Below are positions 22,346 through 34,199 of a DNA stretch of 64,000 nt, one piece after another (the stretch's first letter is position 1; every line of letters starts with the position of its first letter). This DNA is from Ipomoea triloba (taxonomy: Eukaryota > Streptophyta > Magnoliopsida > Solanales > Convolvulaceae), in NCBI RefSeq assembly GCF_003576645.1, contig NC_044920.1:17958529-18022528 (forward strand), read 5' to 3'. A program made the translations under genes and the position numbers. The notes under the pieces are model-generated. The model searched no databases and was not told the origin of the DNA. It saw only the letters and a program-made list of their open reading frames with translations.

Positions 22346-23311
22346 AAAAAATTATTATAAAATTGATTTTAACAAAAAAGAAAAAGGAACAAAGAATCTG
22401 TGAAGCGTTTGTACTTGTGAATCAATTAATCGGGTAAGTTTAACAGCAAAGCAGTATTTCCTCGTGCTTCTTAAATCAGGGTTTGGTGAGAATGCAGTAC
22501 TTTCTCCTCCTGCAAGAACTTAAATTTGTCTTTAATAGGTAAAACTCTTCACAAACTAATAAAATGTAAAGCAAAGTAAAGTTCTATGACTTCACAAACT
22601 CTTTACAAACTGGAGTATTTAATCAAGAAATGCAGTTCACAGAATCACAGGATTCACAGTATACAAATCTTAATTGCTATTGCTATTAAGTATTTGCTAA
22701 TTGCTAATGCTATTATTCACAAACTGGAGTATTTGCTAATTGCTACGGCCTACGGAGCATTATTCTATTATTTATGACTTCATAATTGAGTAATTGAATA
22801 TATTAGGATAATAGGATTGCACAAATAGGATTATTAACATACCCAGAAGGAAATCATTCAAATTTCAAATCAACATACCTTACATACACAGAATTGCATA
22901 TTTCAAATTTGAATTATTAATAGAAATTAGAATTATAGAATAATACAGTAGCAAATAGCAAAGGACAAATTTATCATGAGTTGAAAAAAAAAAAAAATAC
23001 CTTTGCAACTAGGGCATTAGGCCGTGATTGTGTGCAGAATTAAGATGAATGATGATTAGGCGAAGCCACGAAGGTGGAAGGCCCGGTGGTAAACTGGTAA
23101 TTGAAGGCGGATTTGCAATTTTGCAGAGAGCACTTACACCAGGGCCAGTAAAATTGCAGATTGTGGAGTTGATTTGTAGTTGCAGTTTGCATCTCATATC
23201 TGAGTTCTGAGCTTTTATTGATGATTCCATTTTTACCGTTGAGAAGGTGCAACAGGCGAGTTGCAGACGCTTGGACTCTGGGCGGCGGTGGGTGCGAGAA
23301 TGCGAGACTAA
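22346..23311. other. Intergenic DNA, no gene seen
   Basis: AT-rich sequence with short direct repeats of 'cacaaactggagtatttgc' (about 22605 and 22717). It may include the remaining body of the hAT element, but no transposase motif was found. Confidence 0.4.
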
Positions 23312-23591
23312 GGCCCTGTTTGGTAAATAATCAGCCTATCAGCCAATTTTGGCTTATTTGACTTGTTTGGTTAATAAGCTTTTTGTAACTCCAAAATGCT
23401 AAAATTCAAATGGCTACTCAAAGCAGCCTTTTCAATTAGCTTTTTGAGAAAAAAAATTATACCAAAAAGCTATCAGTTAACAGCTAATTTATCAAACAAC
23501 TTTTTACAATCAGCTAATATTATCAACAAATCATTCATTCTAACCCAAACAGCCAACCCAATCAACCAGCAGCCATTTACCAAACAGGGCC
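23312..23591. mobile_element. Harbinger-like MITE, GGCCCTGTTTGG family
   Basis: A 280 bp element with inverted ends GGCCCTGTTTGGTAAATAAT and ATTTACCAAACAGGGCC, flanked by TAA on both sides (23309-23311 and 23592-23594). A near copy lies at 34722-35010. No coding content. Confidence 0.8.
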
Positions 23592-23739
23592 TAAGACTCT
23601 ACGAGTATGCGCGTCTCCTCGTCTTCCTCGACTCCTTCCGACCTCGGGCTTCGTCGCAGAGACGCAGACGGCGTACCTTTCATCATAAACAATAAATTTT
23701 ATTTTTATAATATAATATATATTATATACTATATATCTA

Positions 23740-23972
23740 TGGACTATGGGCCCTACCTCAATCATTATTGTGTTGACCATACTATCAAATAATGTACATT
23801 GTATTCATGGAATATATATTATTTGTATACTGAATGTACATTATTTTTATAGTATAAAAATAATGTACATTCAATACAAAAATAATATACATTTAGTACA
23901 TTAAAAATGCACATTTTATTATGGTCCACACAGCTATGTGGACCATGGTCTAGACAATAATTTGCCGCCCTA
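23740..23972. mobile_element. MITE, 'GTGGACCATGGTCCACA' family, copy in intergenic DNA
   Basis: It shares 'accatactatcaaataatgt', the 'aataatgtacattcagta' repeats, and the palindrome-like end 'tggtccacacagctatgtgg' then 'accatggtctagacaataa' with the copies at 30335-30590 and 60295-60490. Confidence 0.65.
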
Positions 23973-24398
23973 CCTAGACATGGGGGCCTAGCCTGCCCTT
24001 GCCCAGGGACGAGCTTGGACCAATAATGCTCGCATCGCAATCCTTGCTAAAAGGATCCTCAAAGTCCCACTCAACATCTGAACAAACTCTGAGACTAAGG
24101 AGACCATATTAAAAAATTGAAAATCTCTTAGGTGTTTTAATTTCCAAAGGCAAGCTTGACTGGATTTCTTCCAATTTAATTTTTTGCTTCCATAGGCCTC
24201 AACATGACTCCCGAGCTCATCCATCTGTCAAGATGACTTCAAAATACATCTAATAAACAAAGTTCTTCATAATTTGGCCATTAATACCTCCAAGTCATGC
24301 ACCAAGACACACAATTATTAACCAAATAAGCACGTAATCAAATTGACTACAAATATATAAGCTACAAGCAAATTAGCAAGATATGCACGTTAAATTAA

Positions 24399-24962
24399 GG
24401 GTGCGTTTGGTAATCCAGAAAATGATTTCTCGAAATCATTTTCCGGATTTTGGATGTTTGACAAGCTCTGAAAAATGTGGTCAATAGAAAATAAATTCCG
24501 TTGACCATGGAAAATTAGTTGAATTTTCTGGAAGATGACTTCCTGACATATTCCGGAAACGAAAAAATGGCTTCGTGCCAGAGAGGTCGTCCCTCTCCCG
24601 TCCAACAGACTGGTTTTCATCGGAAACCAGAGCAGCGACAGTTTTCTTGTTTTTATTTTATTTTATTTATAATTAATATTATTAGTTTATATATTTTTAT
24701 ATTTTAAATAAAATTATAAAAATATATAATTATACATTTCTACTCATATTGTTAAGTTTTTTTTTTTTGTAAGAATGACAAGATAAAATGGGAGGGAGGA
24801 AAAAAAACACCTAAAGCTGCTTTTCACGTGCAGTGCGTGCACCATGCTGGGCGCGGCACAGTGCCTTTCACACGCATTTTGCACGTTTCTTTCTCAAATT
24901 TTCCCAACCAGTGGAGTCAACAAAAAAACTTAAATTTACAGTAAAAAACCAAACGAACCCCA
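24399..24962. mobile_element. MITE related to the 47478-48009 element
   Basis: The left end GGGTGCGTTTGGTAATCC and the blocks 'aaaatgtggtcaatagaaaa', 'ttgaccatggaaaat' and 'agactggttttc' match the element at 47478. The right end, AACCAAACGAACCCC at about 24948-24962, is the inverse of the left. The part from 24780 on differs and may be another insertion. Confidence 0.55.
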
Positions 24963-26540
24963 AAAAAAACTCATCTTCCCATTTCTTCAAAAACTACTCC
25001 ATAATTTTTTCTCCCAAAACAACTCCTTCAAAATGCATAAATGGAGTTAGTTTCCCTAAGGCTTTTTGTCTTGTACATTCATTTCTTTCGTTTATTTTAA
25101 CCAAAAGAATGTTAAAAATAAAAAAGCCTTTAAAATAACGAAGTTGACAAATGGAACATTGAAGAGATCGCAACATTATCTGCAAAACAAAACATAGTAT
25201 ATGAAAGTGACGGCTGGTTTAGTTATATGGATAAAACACACATCAGGAAACCGTCGGCACATAAGTTTTGACGCAATCTGAAAACATCAAGAAGGAGAAG
25301 ATGCTAATTTCTTAGAAATGGAATATTAATAACCAAGAGGCCAAAAACCTTCCATGTCCAACTTTATTTTTAAATTCATATGATGATAATAACAACAATA
25401 CTTTTAGAGTGTTTTTAGTTCATTGGTTTACACATTAGAAATGAGAATCAAAATTATAGTAAGTGTTTGGTTGACAGCTTTTTTAGAAAATAACTATAAG
25501 ATTTGATTACCCTTTCAATTAAAAACATAATATCATTCCCTAAGTAAAAGCACTATCTTATTGGTAATATGATTTTTAAGTTTGAATTAGTGCTTTTAGA
25601 TTTTTATTTTGATTTTTTTTGTTCATTTTGGTGTTTTAGATGTCATTATATTAGGATCAATTGTATTAATTTTTTATTTTTGTATTTTTAAAATTTTTAT
25701 TCTCACTATAATGCTATACATAATCAAATATCAATACTGAGAATCATTCCAATTCCACCATGCTACCAAACATGCAAAATACTTTCACCAAAACCCATTA
25801 ACATTACAAGTATTATTTGATTCTCATTCCGATTCTAGTTGATTTCCTTGTGCAAACCAAACACATCATTGTTTTTACTTCTTTTTTATAAAACCAGACA
25901 TATCTTTGATATAAATTCTTGAATCTAATTTTTGTTTATGGAGAAATTAATTTAGTGACATTGAGTCAAATTAATTGACAGCCAAAATTTTTTTGTAAGT
26001 TTAGTTCTAAAATTGTGCAGCACACAACAATTTTGTAAATACAATTATCAATTGTGTCACAACGTTACACTTTTCTTTTGATGATACATTTTTAGTCTTT
26101 TGCTTCTACATCCATCAATTTTTCTCTAGCATCTCACTCTTGCCTATAAGATTAACATTTATAAAAGTATATATACGCAACTTAAACAAGTTTAGGGAAT
26201 AATAGTTGGCGGGACAAGGATAGAAAACATTATTTTACAACAAAAAGAAAAATTAAGAATATATTTACAAAAGTGAACAACTAACCATCAAAAATATTAG
26301 GCTTGTAAAATTGAACTTTTAGGAATATAATTCAAATGCAACTTCTAATGCTAAAGTGCTTTTGGTAGTCAGGAAAATTCAAACTTTCACGAAATTATGA
26401 AAATGTAAAATATAAGAAAATTATTCTATGTTTGGCGGCATAATTTTTTACTTACAAAATTTCAGGTCAATGAGAATCTAATTTCATTTAGGAAAGTAAA
26501 TTCCACCTCATACAAATTTTTTTTCTCGAGCGCATATTAT
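24963..26540. other. Intergenic AT-rich DNA with MITE remnants
   Basis: No gene seen. The segment 25405-25870 starts 'agagtgtttttagttcattgg' and ends 'gcaaaccaaacacatcattg', consistent with an old MITE whose ends have diverged. Confidence 0.4.
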
Positions 26541-26985
26541 ATCGTGGACCGCGGTCCACAATGGATTGTGGACTGCGCATCAAAACGACGTTGTTTTGAT
26601 TAATGAAAACAAACAGATGAAATGACCTTCGTTCCGCGCCATTCACTTTCAGTTCATATACACGGCAGTTACATTTCAACATAACTGCAGTTACATTTCA
26701 ACACAACTACATTTACATTTCAACACAACTGCAGTTACATTTCGATATAACTACAGTTTCATTCGATAATATAAAAACACAAATGTGAAACTGTTATTCA
26801 GTATCAGTTCATATACACTGCGGTTACATTTCAACACAACTACAGTTACATTTCGATATAACTATAGTTTCATTCGATAATATAAAAATAAATGTAAGAC
26901 AGTATCTTTTGAGATGAACTATAGTATCAGTGACCACGGTCCACAATGCATTGTGGACCGTGGTCCACAATATAACGACTGTTTC
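26541..26985. mobile_element. MITE, 'GGACCGCGGTCC' family, copy B, upstream of the P450 gene
   Basis: It has the same block order as copy A at 9775: CGTGGACCGCGGTCCACAAT, 'catcaaaacgacgttgtttt', repeats of 'caacacaactacagttaca', and the right end CATTGTGGACCGTGGTCCAC. It lies about 490 bases upstream of the P450 start codon, next to an (AT)n tract at 27024-27063. Confidence 0.7.
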
Positions 26986-27019
26986 TCGAGTGACTGAGAA
27001 TCTATCAAATTTATTTAAT

Positions 27020-27023
<4 letters not shown>

Positions 27024-27063
<40 letters not shown>
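27024..27063. repeat. (AT)n microsatellite in the P450 upstream region
   Basis: About 20 AT units, 410 bases upstream of the P450 start codon. Confidence 0.9.
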
Positions 27064-27068
<5 letters not shown>

Positions 27069-27430
27069 TTATTTTTCACGTTATTTTAATTTTGAAGTAA
27101 TTTAATTCTTATTTTTCTAAATTAACTCTAAACATGTTAATTAATTTTTTTCCCAACAAAATTATTATCATTAAATACATTCTTTTAAAATATTTTTGTC
27201 AAAATTTAATTAATAGGAAAGTACTAAAAGCCATCTAAAAGTAATATAAAAAAAAAAACAATAAATGAGATTATAACAAGGCATAAGTTTTATCGTAGGG
27301 GGTAATAAGAAACGCCAATAGAAGCTTTGTAAGAGGGTCCACAAGACAAAATTGATAACTAGATAGAAGCCTTGTAAAAAGGTTGCCAAGATAAAATATG
27401 CAAAAAGTTTTGAAGAAGATTTTCTACATT

Positions 27431-27438
27431 TATAAATA
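27431..27438 (+). promoter_or_regulatory. TATA box candidate of the CYP722-type gene
   Basis: TATAAATA lies 36 bases before the first in-frame ATG (27474). With a usual 25-35 base spacing to the start of transcription this leaves a leader of only about ten bases. Either the leader is very short, or translation starts at the second in-frame ATG (27489), or another TATA box is used. Confidence 0.45.
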
Positions 27439-27473
27439 CCTTCATAAGAAATTATGTTTTGAAGATAGAAGGA

Positions 27474-30400
27474 ATGGAGCCAATCATGTTAGTTGTGATG
27501 ATAATAGTGGCAGTGGTTTTAGTGCTTTCAGCCATAGTGTTACTACAGTCATGGCTTTCCCCGGAGGCAATGGATGGCCTTCCGGGCACCCTGGGCTGGC
27601 CAGTCGTGGGAGAAAGCTTCTCCTTCATATCAGCGTTTTCAAGTCCGGCCGGCGTATATAGCTTCATCAAACGAAGACAGAAACTGTAAGTAATTCTAGC
27701 TTAGCTTAGCCAGTAACATTATTGTTAGGATCAAACACTTATCACTACGCCAAAAGGTATAGTGCAATTCTTCAGCTACTAGGTATTAGACCTGACTTAG
27801 CTTTTACGGACGTCTGCCTAACAATTTCTCCTTCTAACACGAACTAGCCTTAAATGTTAATGTTATGGCTGCGACTCGAACCTGCTCTATTACTACAACT
27901 CATAATTAAGACGCAACTTTATTTTTTATACTATCACACATTTTTTAGATGTTGGGTGTTGGACTTGGCCCTTACCGGCTTCCGCCCAACAATCCCTAGC
28001 CACTGGGTGCTAGCTAGACTTAGCTTTTATTGTACTCCACTCAACAATTATATTACTACTTGTTAGCCAATAACCTTGTAGTCAAGTGGCTCTTACAAAT
28101 GGGAAGTCATGAGATCGAGCTTCTGAGACTGTATTTACTCGTGTTTCAAAAGGTTGAGAAAATATAAATAAAAAATACTATAATGTAATAGAGTTAAAAA
28201 AAAAAAAAAATTATTAGTGCTCTTACCATTACTCCAAACGCTCTTACCATTACTCCAAAGGCTATAGCTAATAGTGAATGTGTAACTTTATTTCATCAAG
28301 GCAAGATGTTGGACTTGGCCCTTCACTGACTTCTGCCAACAATCTCTTAACTACTCATTGTTAGATTTGACACTTCACCGACCTCCGTTGAATAATCCTT
28401 AGGCGTGAAATGAATATTTGTTTTCAGGTATGGGAAGGTGTTCAAGAGTTATGTTCTGGGGAGATTCACAGTGTTCATGACTGGGAGAGAAGCAGGCAAG
28501 ATTCTTCTAACAGGGAAAGATGGGATAGTGAGTCTGAACCTTTTCTACACAGGGCAGCAAGTTCTTGGACCAACAAGCCTTCTCCAACAAACTGGCGAAG
28601 CGCATAAGCGGCTGCGAAGGCTCATTGCTGACCCACTCTCAGTTGATGGCTTAAAGAAGTACTTTCAGTTCATCAATGGCTTGGCCATTCACACTCTGGA
28701 TAACTGGGCTGGAAGAGAAGTCCTTGTTCTTGAAGAGGCTTCCACAGTTGAGTTTCCTTTAATTTATAATATAGGCCTAACCCTTATACGTGGAACTGAG
28801 GTCGGTAAAGGCCAAATCTAGAACTAGGTAGCTGACTGGGGGTTGTTGGGCGGAGGCCAGTGAAGGGTTTAAAGAGACAAGTCCACCATCCAATGTCTCA
28901 AAAATGTGTAGCCGAGTTGCACCTTCCTTGCTAGTTATAACTTTTTGGTGTAGTAGTAAGCCAAGCGAGATCCTAACAGGTGGTATGAGATCCCGATCAC
29001 GAGTCGGTGAGACTCATTGGTGCTAGGAGGGAGGAATTGTTGGCCGAGGCCGGTAAAAGTCAAGTCTAGCACCCGGTGACGGTCTGTAAGGAAATAAAGT
29101 TGAATTAGGTCTTCACTGCTAACTATAATTTTTGTAGTGGTAAGCGATTGATCCTAACAAGTAGTATGAGAGCCAAATCGCGAGTTGGTGAGACTAGTTG
29201 GTGCTAGGAGGGAGGAATTTTTTTAAGTCTAGCATCCGGTAACGGTGTAAGGAAATAAAGTTGCACCTTAACACCCCATGGCAGTCTATATAAAAATAAA
29301 GTTGCGCCATTTATTACTAATTATATATAGCTTCCGGTGCATGTAGTAGTAAGTGCTTGATCATAACATTATATAAAATATAACCTGTGTGACATAATGT
29401 TTGCAGTTCACACTCAAAGTTATAGGCAACATGATAATGAGCTTGGAGCCAAGTGGGCAGGAGCAAGAGAAGTTCAGGGCAAACTTCAAGCTAATATCAT
29501 CCTCATTTGCATCCTTGCCATTTAAACTCCCTGGAACAGCCTTTTATCGCGGCATTAAGGTTAAGATCCAACAAACCTTGAAGCTAATATACACAACTTA
29601 AAACATGTAACTAATAAGATACCTGATTTTTGTTGGGCAGAGGCCGATAAAGGCCAAGTCCAGCACTCAGCATCTCAAAAATGCGGAATAGTATAAGAAA
29701 ATAAAGTTGCGCCTTCGCTACTAGCTATAGTTTTTGGCGTAGTGGTAAGAGTTTGATCCTAACAGTTTCAATGACACATACAGGCACGCGATAGGATGTA
29801 TGCAATGTTGGATTCAGTAATAGCGGAGCGAAGGAGCGGGGAGAGCATCCACCAAGATTTCTTGGAATCACTGATAAGGAAGAAGGGGAAAGAATGCTCA
29901 GAAGATAAACTGAGTGATGCACAGTTGAAAGATAACATACTAACGCTTCTAGTTGCAGGGCATGATACTACAACTGCTGGCCTCACATGGCTCATCAAGT
30001 TCCTGGGAGAGAACCCTGCAGTATTGGAATGCCTAAGGGTACTTTTTTTTTTTTTTTTGGGGTAATTAGCCAATGCTTAAAAGCTACAAGAAGGAAGCAT
30101 AAATTTGGTCTCCTTGTTGGATTTCAGAAAGAACATTTGGATATCATAGCTAAAAGAGATGGCACATCAACTTTAACCTGGGCTGAAGTTAACAACATGC
30201 CATATACCCTCAAGGTAGTGTTTGGGAACTTCAAGAATAATAACATCAATATTATTATTTTTTTGTTGAGGTGTCTTGAGCAGATCCTAATTGTAGAAGA
30301 CACCTCAAACTAATCCCTGTTCGCACCAGGGCTGGCCTAACTAATCAATCATTATTTTATGGGCCATACTATCAAATAATGTACATTCAGTATAAAAATA

Positions 30401-31769
30401 ATGTACATTCAGTATAGAAATAATGTACATTATATTCGGGAGATGTACAATATTTGTGTACTGAATGTACATTATATTGTATAATGTAAATTCTTTTTTT
30501 TTTTTTTTGGAAAAATATAATGTAAATTCAGGTACAATTTGTTATGATCCACACAACACTATGTGGACCATGGTCCACACAATAATTCTCTCTTAAGCGA
30601 CGAGAGTGCATGGCCACGCAAACCAAGCTAGTTAATAACATCAAGATTATTGGTCATGTTTTGTTGTTCCAATTATCATTGTTACTTTCCTATACTAGTA
30701 TATAAGAAACTTCTTATTCTGTATTGACTTTCAGGTTATCAGTGAAACTCTTAGAATGGCCACAATACTACCCTGGTTTTCAAGAAAAGCAGCACAAGAT
30801 TTCGAGATCGATGGTACAAATGAGCTGAGATAGCAGAGATGCCATTTAAAATATGTTGTACCTTATTGGTAGCAAAACGTCTCAAAATTACATCTCATCT
30901 CTATACATATATGTAGGGTGCAAAATCAAGAAAGGGTGGTCTATAAACTTGGATGTAGTGTCAATCCATCACGACCCGGAGATATTTCCTGAGCCTGAAA
31001 AGTTCAATCCATCTAGATTTGATGTAAGATTAATGTGCAGCTCATATATTTCATTCATTCAAGTTTTGTATCAGAATGCTCTAGCTTGTGGTTTTAAAAC
31101 GTACAGGAGAATCTGAAGCCATTCAGCTTCCTTGGATTCGGGAGTGGACCGCGGATGTGCCCTGGAATCAACCTGGCTAAGCTGGAAATCTGTGTCTTCA
31201 TTCATCATCTTGTTTGCAGATACAGGTATATATGTGTTAGATATAAATATTCCAATCATAGAATAGTCTACGAGATACCTAACCTCGTAGTAGCAGAAGC
31301 AGCTGATCCCCAGCCACAGTTGATGTGTGATGTCTGAACGGTAGACGTTAGCCATATTTGTCCCATATTAGACTCAGAACCTCAGATGGTTTATAAGTGT
31401 CTACTGAGCATAATGAGTACAGCGTTTGAATGTGCTATATAATGAATATCATGTATCCCATCCATCCCGGTTTATATTAGCCACATTGAATAACAACTAC
31501 TAGTTATTCAATTCAATCAAACTACTTAATAAGCCTAGTCAACTTGCACCGCTAAGGCCCTAATATAATATATAATATATATTATTAGGGAAAATCTTAC
31601 GAGCATGAACCAGTAAAATGAAATGAAAGATAAAAGAAACAGCAAAAATTTGATGTTTTTTGTTGTCTTATCTTGCAGATGGAGGCCCCTGGAGAGGGAT
31701 GATTCTGTGCAGCCAACACTAGTGAGAATGCCCAAGAACAAGTACCCTGTCATGGTTGAGTCATTATAA
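27474..31769 (+). CDS. CYP722: Cytochrome P450, CYP722 type (strigolactone-pathway related), complete
   Basis: Nine exons join in phase to 473 codons plus stop: 27474-27685, 28428-28746, 29407-29559, 29784-30038, 30128-30214, 30735-30813, 30917-31023, 31107-31225, 31679-31769. All introns are GT-AG. The protein starts with an ER membrane anchor ([20 protein letters not shown]), then a proline hinge ([13 protein letters not shown]). P450 signatures are all present: I-helix AGHDTTT at about 286-292, ExxR as ETLR at 346-349, FNPSRF at about 398-403, and heme loop [10 protein letters not shown] with Cys 422. It is in the CYP85 clan; from memory the sequence fits CYP722 best. CYP722C members convert carlactonoic acid to orobanchol or 5-deoxystrigol; subfamily A versus C was not settled. 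Introns 1-3 hold copies of a dispersed repeat and intron 5 holds a MITE. AATAAA occurs at 31865-31870. The alternative start is 27489. Confidence 0.9.
27716..29770. repeat. Dispersed repeat copies in introns 1, 2 and 3 of the P450 gene
   Basis: A unit containing 'ttttggcgtagtggtaag', 'gatcctaaca' and 'aggccgataaaggccaagtc' is present once in intron 3 (29630-29767), at least twice in tandem in intron 2 (about 28815-29270), and in inverted orientation in intron 1 (about 27722-28040 and 28290-28400). The 'gtagtggtaag...ttgatcc' motif recalls a tRNA-like promoter, so a SINE family is possible. Confidence 0.6.
28065..28214 (+). mobile_element. SINE-like insertion in P450 intron 1
   Basis: It contains an A-box-like 'tagtcaagtggct', a degenerate B box, the phrase 'caaaaggttgagaaaatata', and ends in a run of 14 A. 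The same order (GGTTCGAGCCTC, 'caataggttgagaaagta', 'gcattgtaatagaa', poly-A) is seen at 44110-44265, so this is a repeated family. Confidence 0.55.
30335..30592. mobile_element. MITE, 'GTGGACCATGGTCCACA' family, in P450 intron 5
   Basis: It has repeats of 'aataatgtacattcagtata' and the right-hand block 'atgtggaccatggtccacac' followed by 'aataatt', as in the copies at 23740-23972 and 60295-60490. It lies inside the 520-base intron 5 without touching splice sites. Confidence 0.7.
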
Positions 31770-31869
31770 GTTAAACAAATTCTGCATACAAAATCACAAG
31801 GCACTGTTAGTTGGATCATAGAATGGCCAATAAGAAGCTAGGAAGAGAGATAGATACAATGCAAAATAA

Positions 31870-33520
31870 ATATTGGAAGAATGAGTTAAAGCTTTACTGT
31901 AACTAGCTTCTCTTTTCTTTTTCTTATACACACATACATAAATACATACATGACACATGCATGCTGCATGCGTATGCATACATATAAATGGAAATACAAG
32001 ATATATAGAATTTGGATCAAATAAAATAAGCACGCATCCAAGTAAAAAAGGAGGTAAAATCTCAGTCCTTAATCTTGTCTGATCAACTCTCCTAAATAAA
32101 GAGAAATTTAAAATTACAAAAAAAAAAAAAAAAAAGAAGTCTGGTAAAATTTTGATAATTTTTTTTCTAACATTGAAGTGTAAAGATTTATACTACAAAG
32201 TGCAAAATTTTTATAGTACAAGTACATAAGTTTATACTACTAAAGCAAAGAAAATATAAGTTTTAAAAAAACGGGGAGTGACATCTTGTTAATTTTTCTC
32301 TTATTTTGAAGTGCAAAGATTATATTTATACTACAAAGCAAGTGCATATATAAGTTATAGTTTATACTATGAGTGCAAAGAGTAATATTAGTTTGAGATA
32401 TTTACAAAAATATTTTTCCTAAACTGATATTTGAAAGTGCATAATGTTGGGTCGGTCAGGTTGGTCAAGTTCAACCCATGCTCGATTCGAGACGTGATTG
32501 TGGCTTACCATGGAGGGATGTAGTTAGATGGTTAATGTCTACCTACCTATCACCAAATGGTTTTAAGTAGGATATGACAACCAGATAGCCAAAAAAATCT
32601 GTGATTAAGCATATTTGATTTAAAGCAGTAATAGGATAGGTGACCCTAGGAAGTAAGCATAATGCGGCGCTGGAATCCAACAATTGATATTAGAGCTGAG
32701 GTCACGGGTTCGAATCGATGGCGAGGTGAAAGCCGGGTCTAGTCCCAGATGGATGTGGGCGTAGTACTTGGAGCTAGGTGGCACTGTGGCGCTGCCACCT
32801 CCTCTTTCTCTGTTCCGCGGGATCCAAAAAAAAAAATCACTCCTCGCACGAAGCCCCCAAATTTTCTCTCTCCTCCCTCCTCTTCTTTCTTTCACATCAG
32901 CTATGCTCTTCTTAAAAACTGTACAAAATGTACTAATGGGGAAGCCCTAAAAACTTATTTATCTATCTACCATTTTAAATGTATGATAAATCCACACTTT
33001 TCTGCAGATAAACACATCTACTCATTTTTAACTTATTTGCTGAAAATATAAACTAGCATCTTAACATCATATCTGTTGATATCATCATATCAAAAACATA
33101 TTTTCTTTGAAATATTATGGCTTCTAGTGAAATTTACTATCTGCCAAAACGCCATATTTACCGAATACCAAATCTGCCGATCGACCAAAAGTTCTTATGA
33201 TACACTTCATTTGCCAAAATTGTATCTGCCGATAGTATGACTTCACCTTAAATTCTCTAGATTATTATCCGATATTAATCATTCCCAAATTTATCTTCAA
33301 TTTTAAATGTCATGATTCACATAAGGATTTTGTTAGGATGTCTATTATGTGTTTATTTGTGTTGATATATACATTCAATTTGGACAGTTTTCTACTCAAG
33401 CCCCAAACTCTTCTTTTTTGGATTCTAGACCGCGAGAGTTATTTCTTTCTATCTCCATTTTGTTACTTGTCATAGACATTGGTACGTATATACCCCAATT
33501 TCGTTATTTCACAATGGCAA
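31870..33520. other. Intergenic DNA with repeat remnants
   Basis: No gene seen. The segment 32640-32820 contains 'aggtcacgggttcgaatcga', a B-box-like motif, and ends near an A-run, so it may be an old SINE. The segment 32870-32950 ends 'aatggggaagccct', like the right end of the MITE at 42806-43152. Confidence 0.4.
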
Positions 33521-33971
33521 AAACTTGTGTGAGACCGTCTCACCATGAGACGGACCGGGCCGGGTCGGGTCACGATGCAAATGTAACGCTTATATGCACA
33601 AATATCATACTTATATGCTCAAATGTAATACTAATCAGGAATAAATTTTTTGTTACTTATTAGGGTAAATGTAATACTTTTAAGGGAAAATACAATACTT
33701 TTACTTTTCGATTTAAAAGTATTACATTTTTTCTCAAAAGTATTATATTTGCCTTTATAAGTGAAAGGCACTTGTCAACATTACTTATTATGAAAAATGT
33801 ATTACTTTTTCTCTTATAAGTAACAAAATTTGTATTTTTGATTAGTGTTATATTTGAGCATATAAGTATGAGATTTGCACATATAAGTAGGACATTTGCA
33901 TGGTGCTTTGACACGACCCGACCCGTCTCACGAATAAGGATCCATGAGATGGTCTCACACAAGTGTGACCC
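33521..33971. mobile_element. MITE, 'GAGACGGTCTCACACAAGTG' family, copy 3 (best preserved)
   Basis: The left end ACTTGTGTGAGACCGTCTCA and right end CTCACACAAGTGTGACCC are inverted. Next to them GGGCCGGGTCGGGTC and GACCCGACCCGTCTCAC are also inverted. The interior carries mirrored 'atatgcacaaatatcatact' and 'agtatgagatttgcacatat'. About 450 bp, non-coding. Copies 1 and 2 are at 17870 and 21120. Confidence 0.75.
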
Positions 33972-34199
33972 TTTCACAATAAGGCGGATATGAAGATCTT
34001 TCGATTTAGTTAACAAATCATTGAAATTTATGAATTACTTTTGAAAATCGAAACCATTTTTTATTTTGAGTAACTTTCTGACTTTTTCTTTTTGATGATC
34101 CTTTATGAAGTAATATATAGCATCAATATTCTTTATTTATGAGTGCAACATTGAATTTTGAATAATTGTTATCGCACTTATGTTATTACAAAAAGTTCT

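Noticed and set aside
27459..27473. P450 start five codons upstream of 27474
   Set aside because: That position is TTG, not ATG; the first in-frame ATG is 27474.
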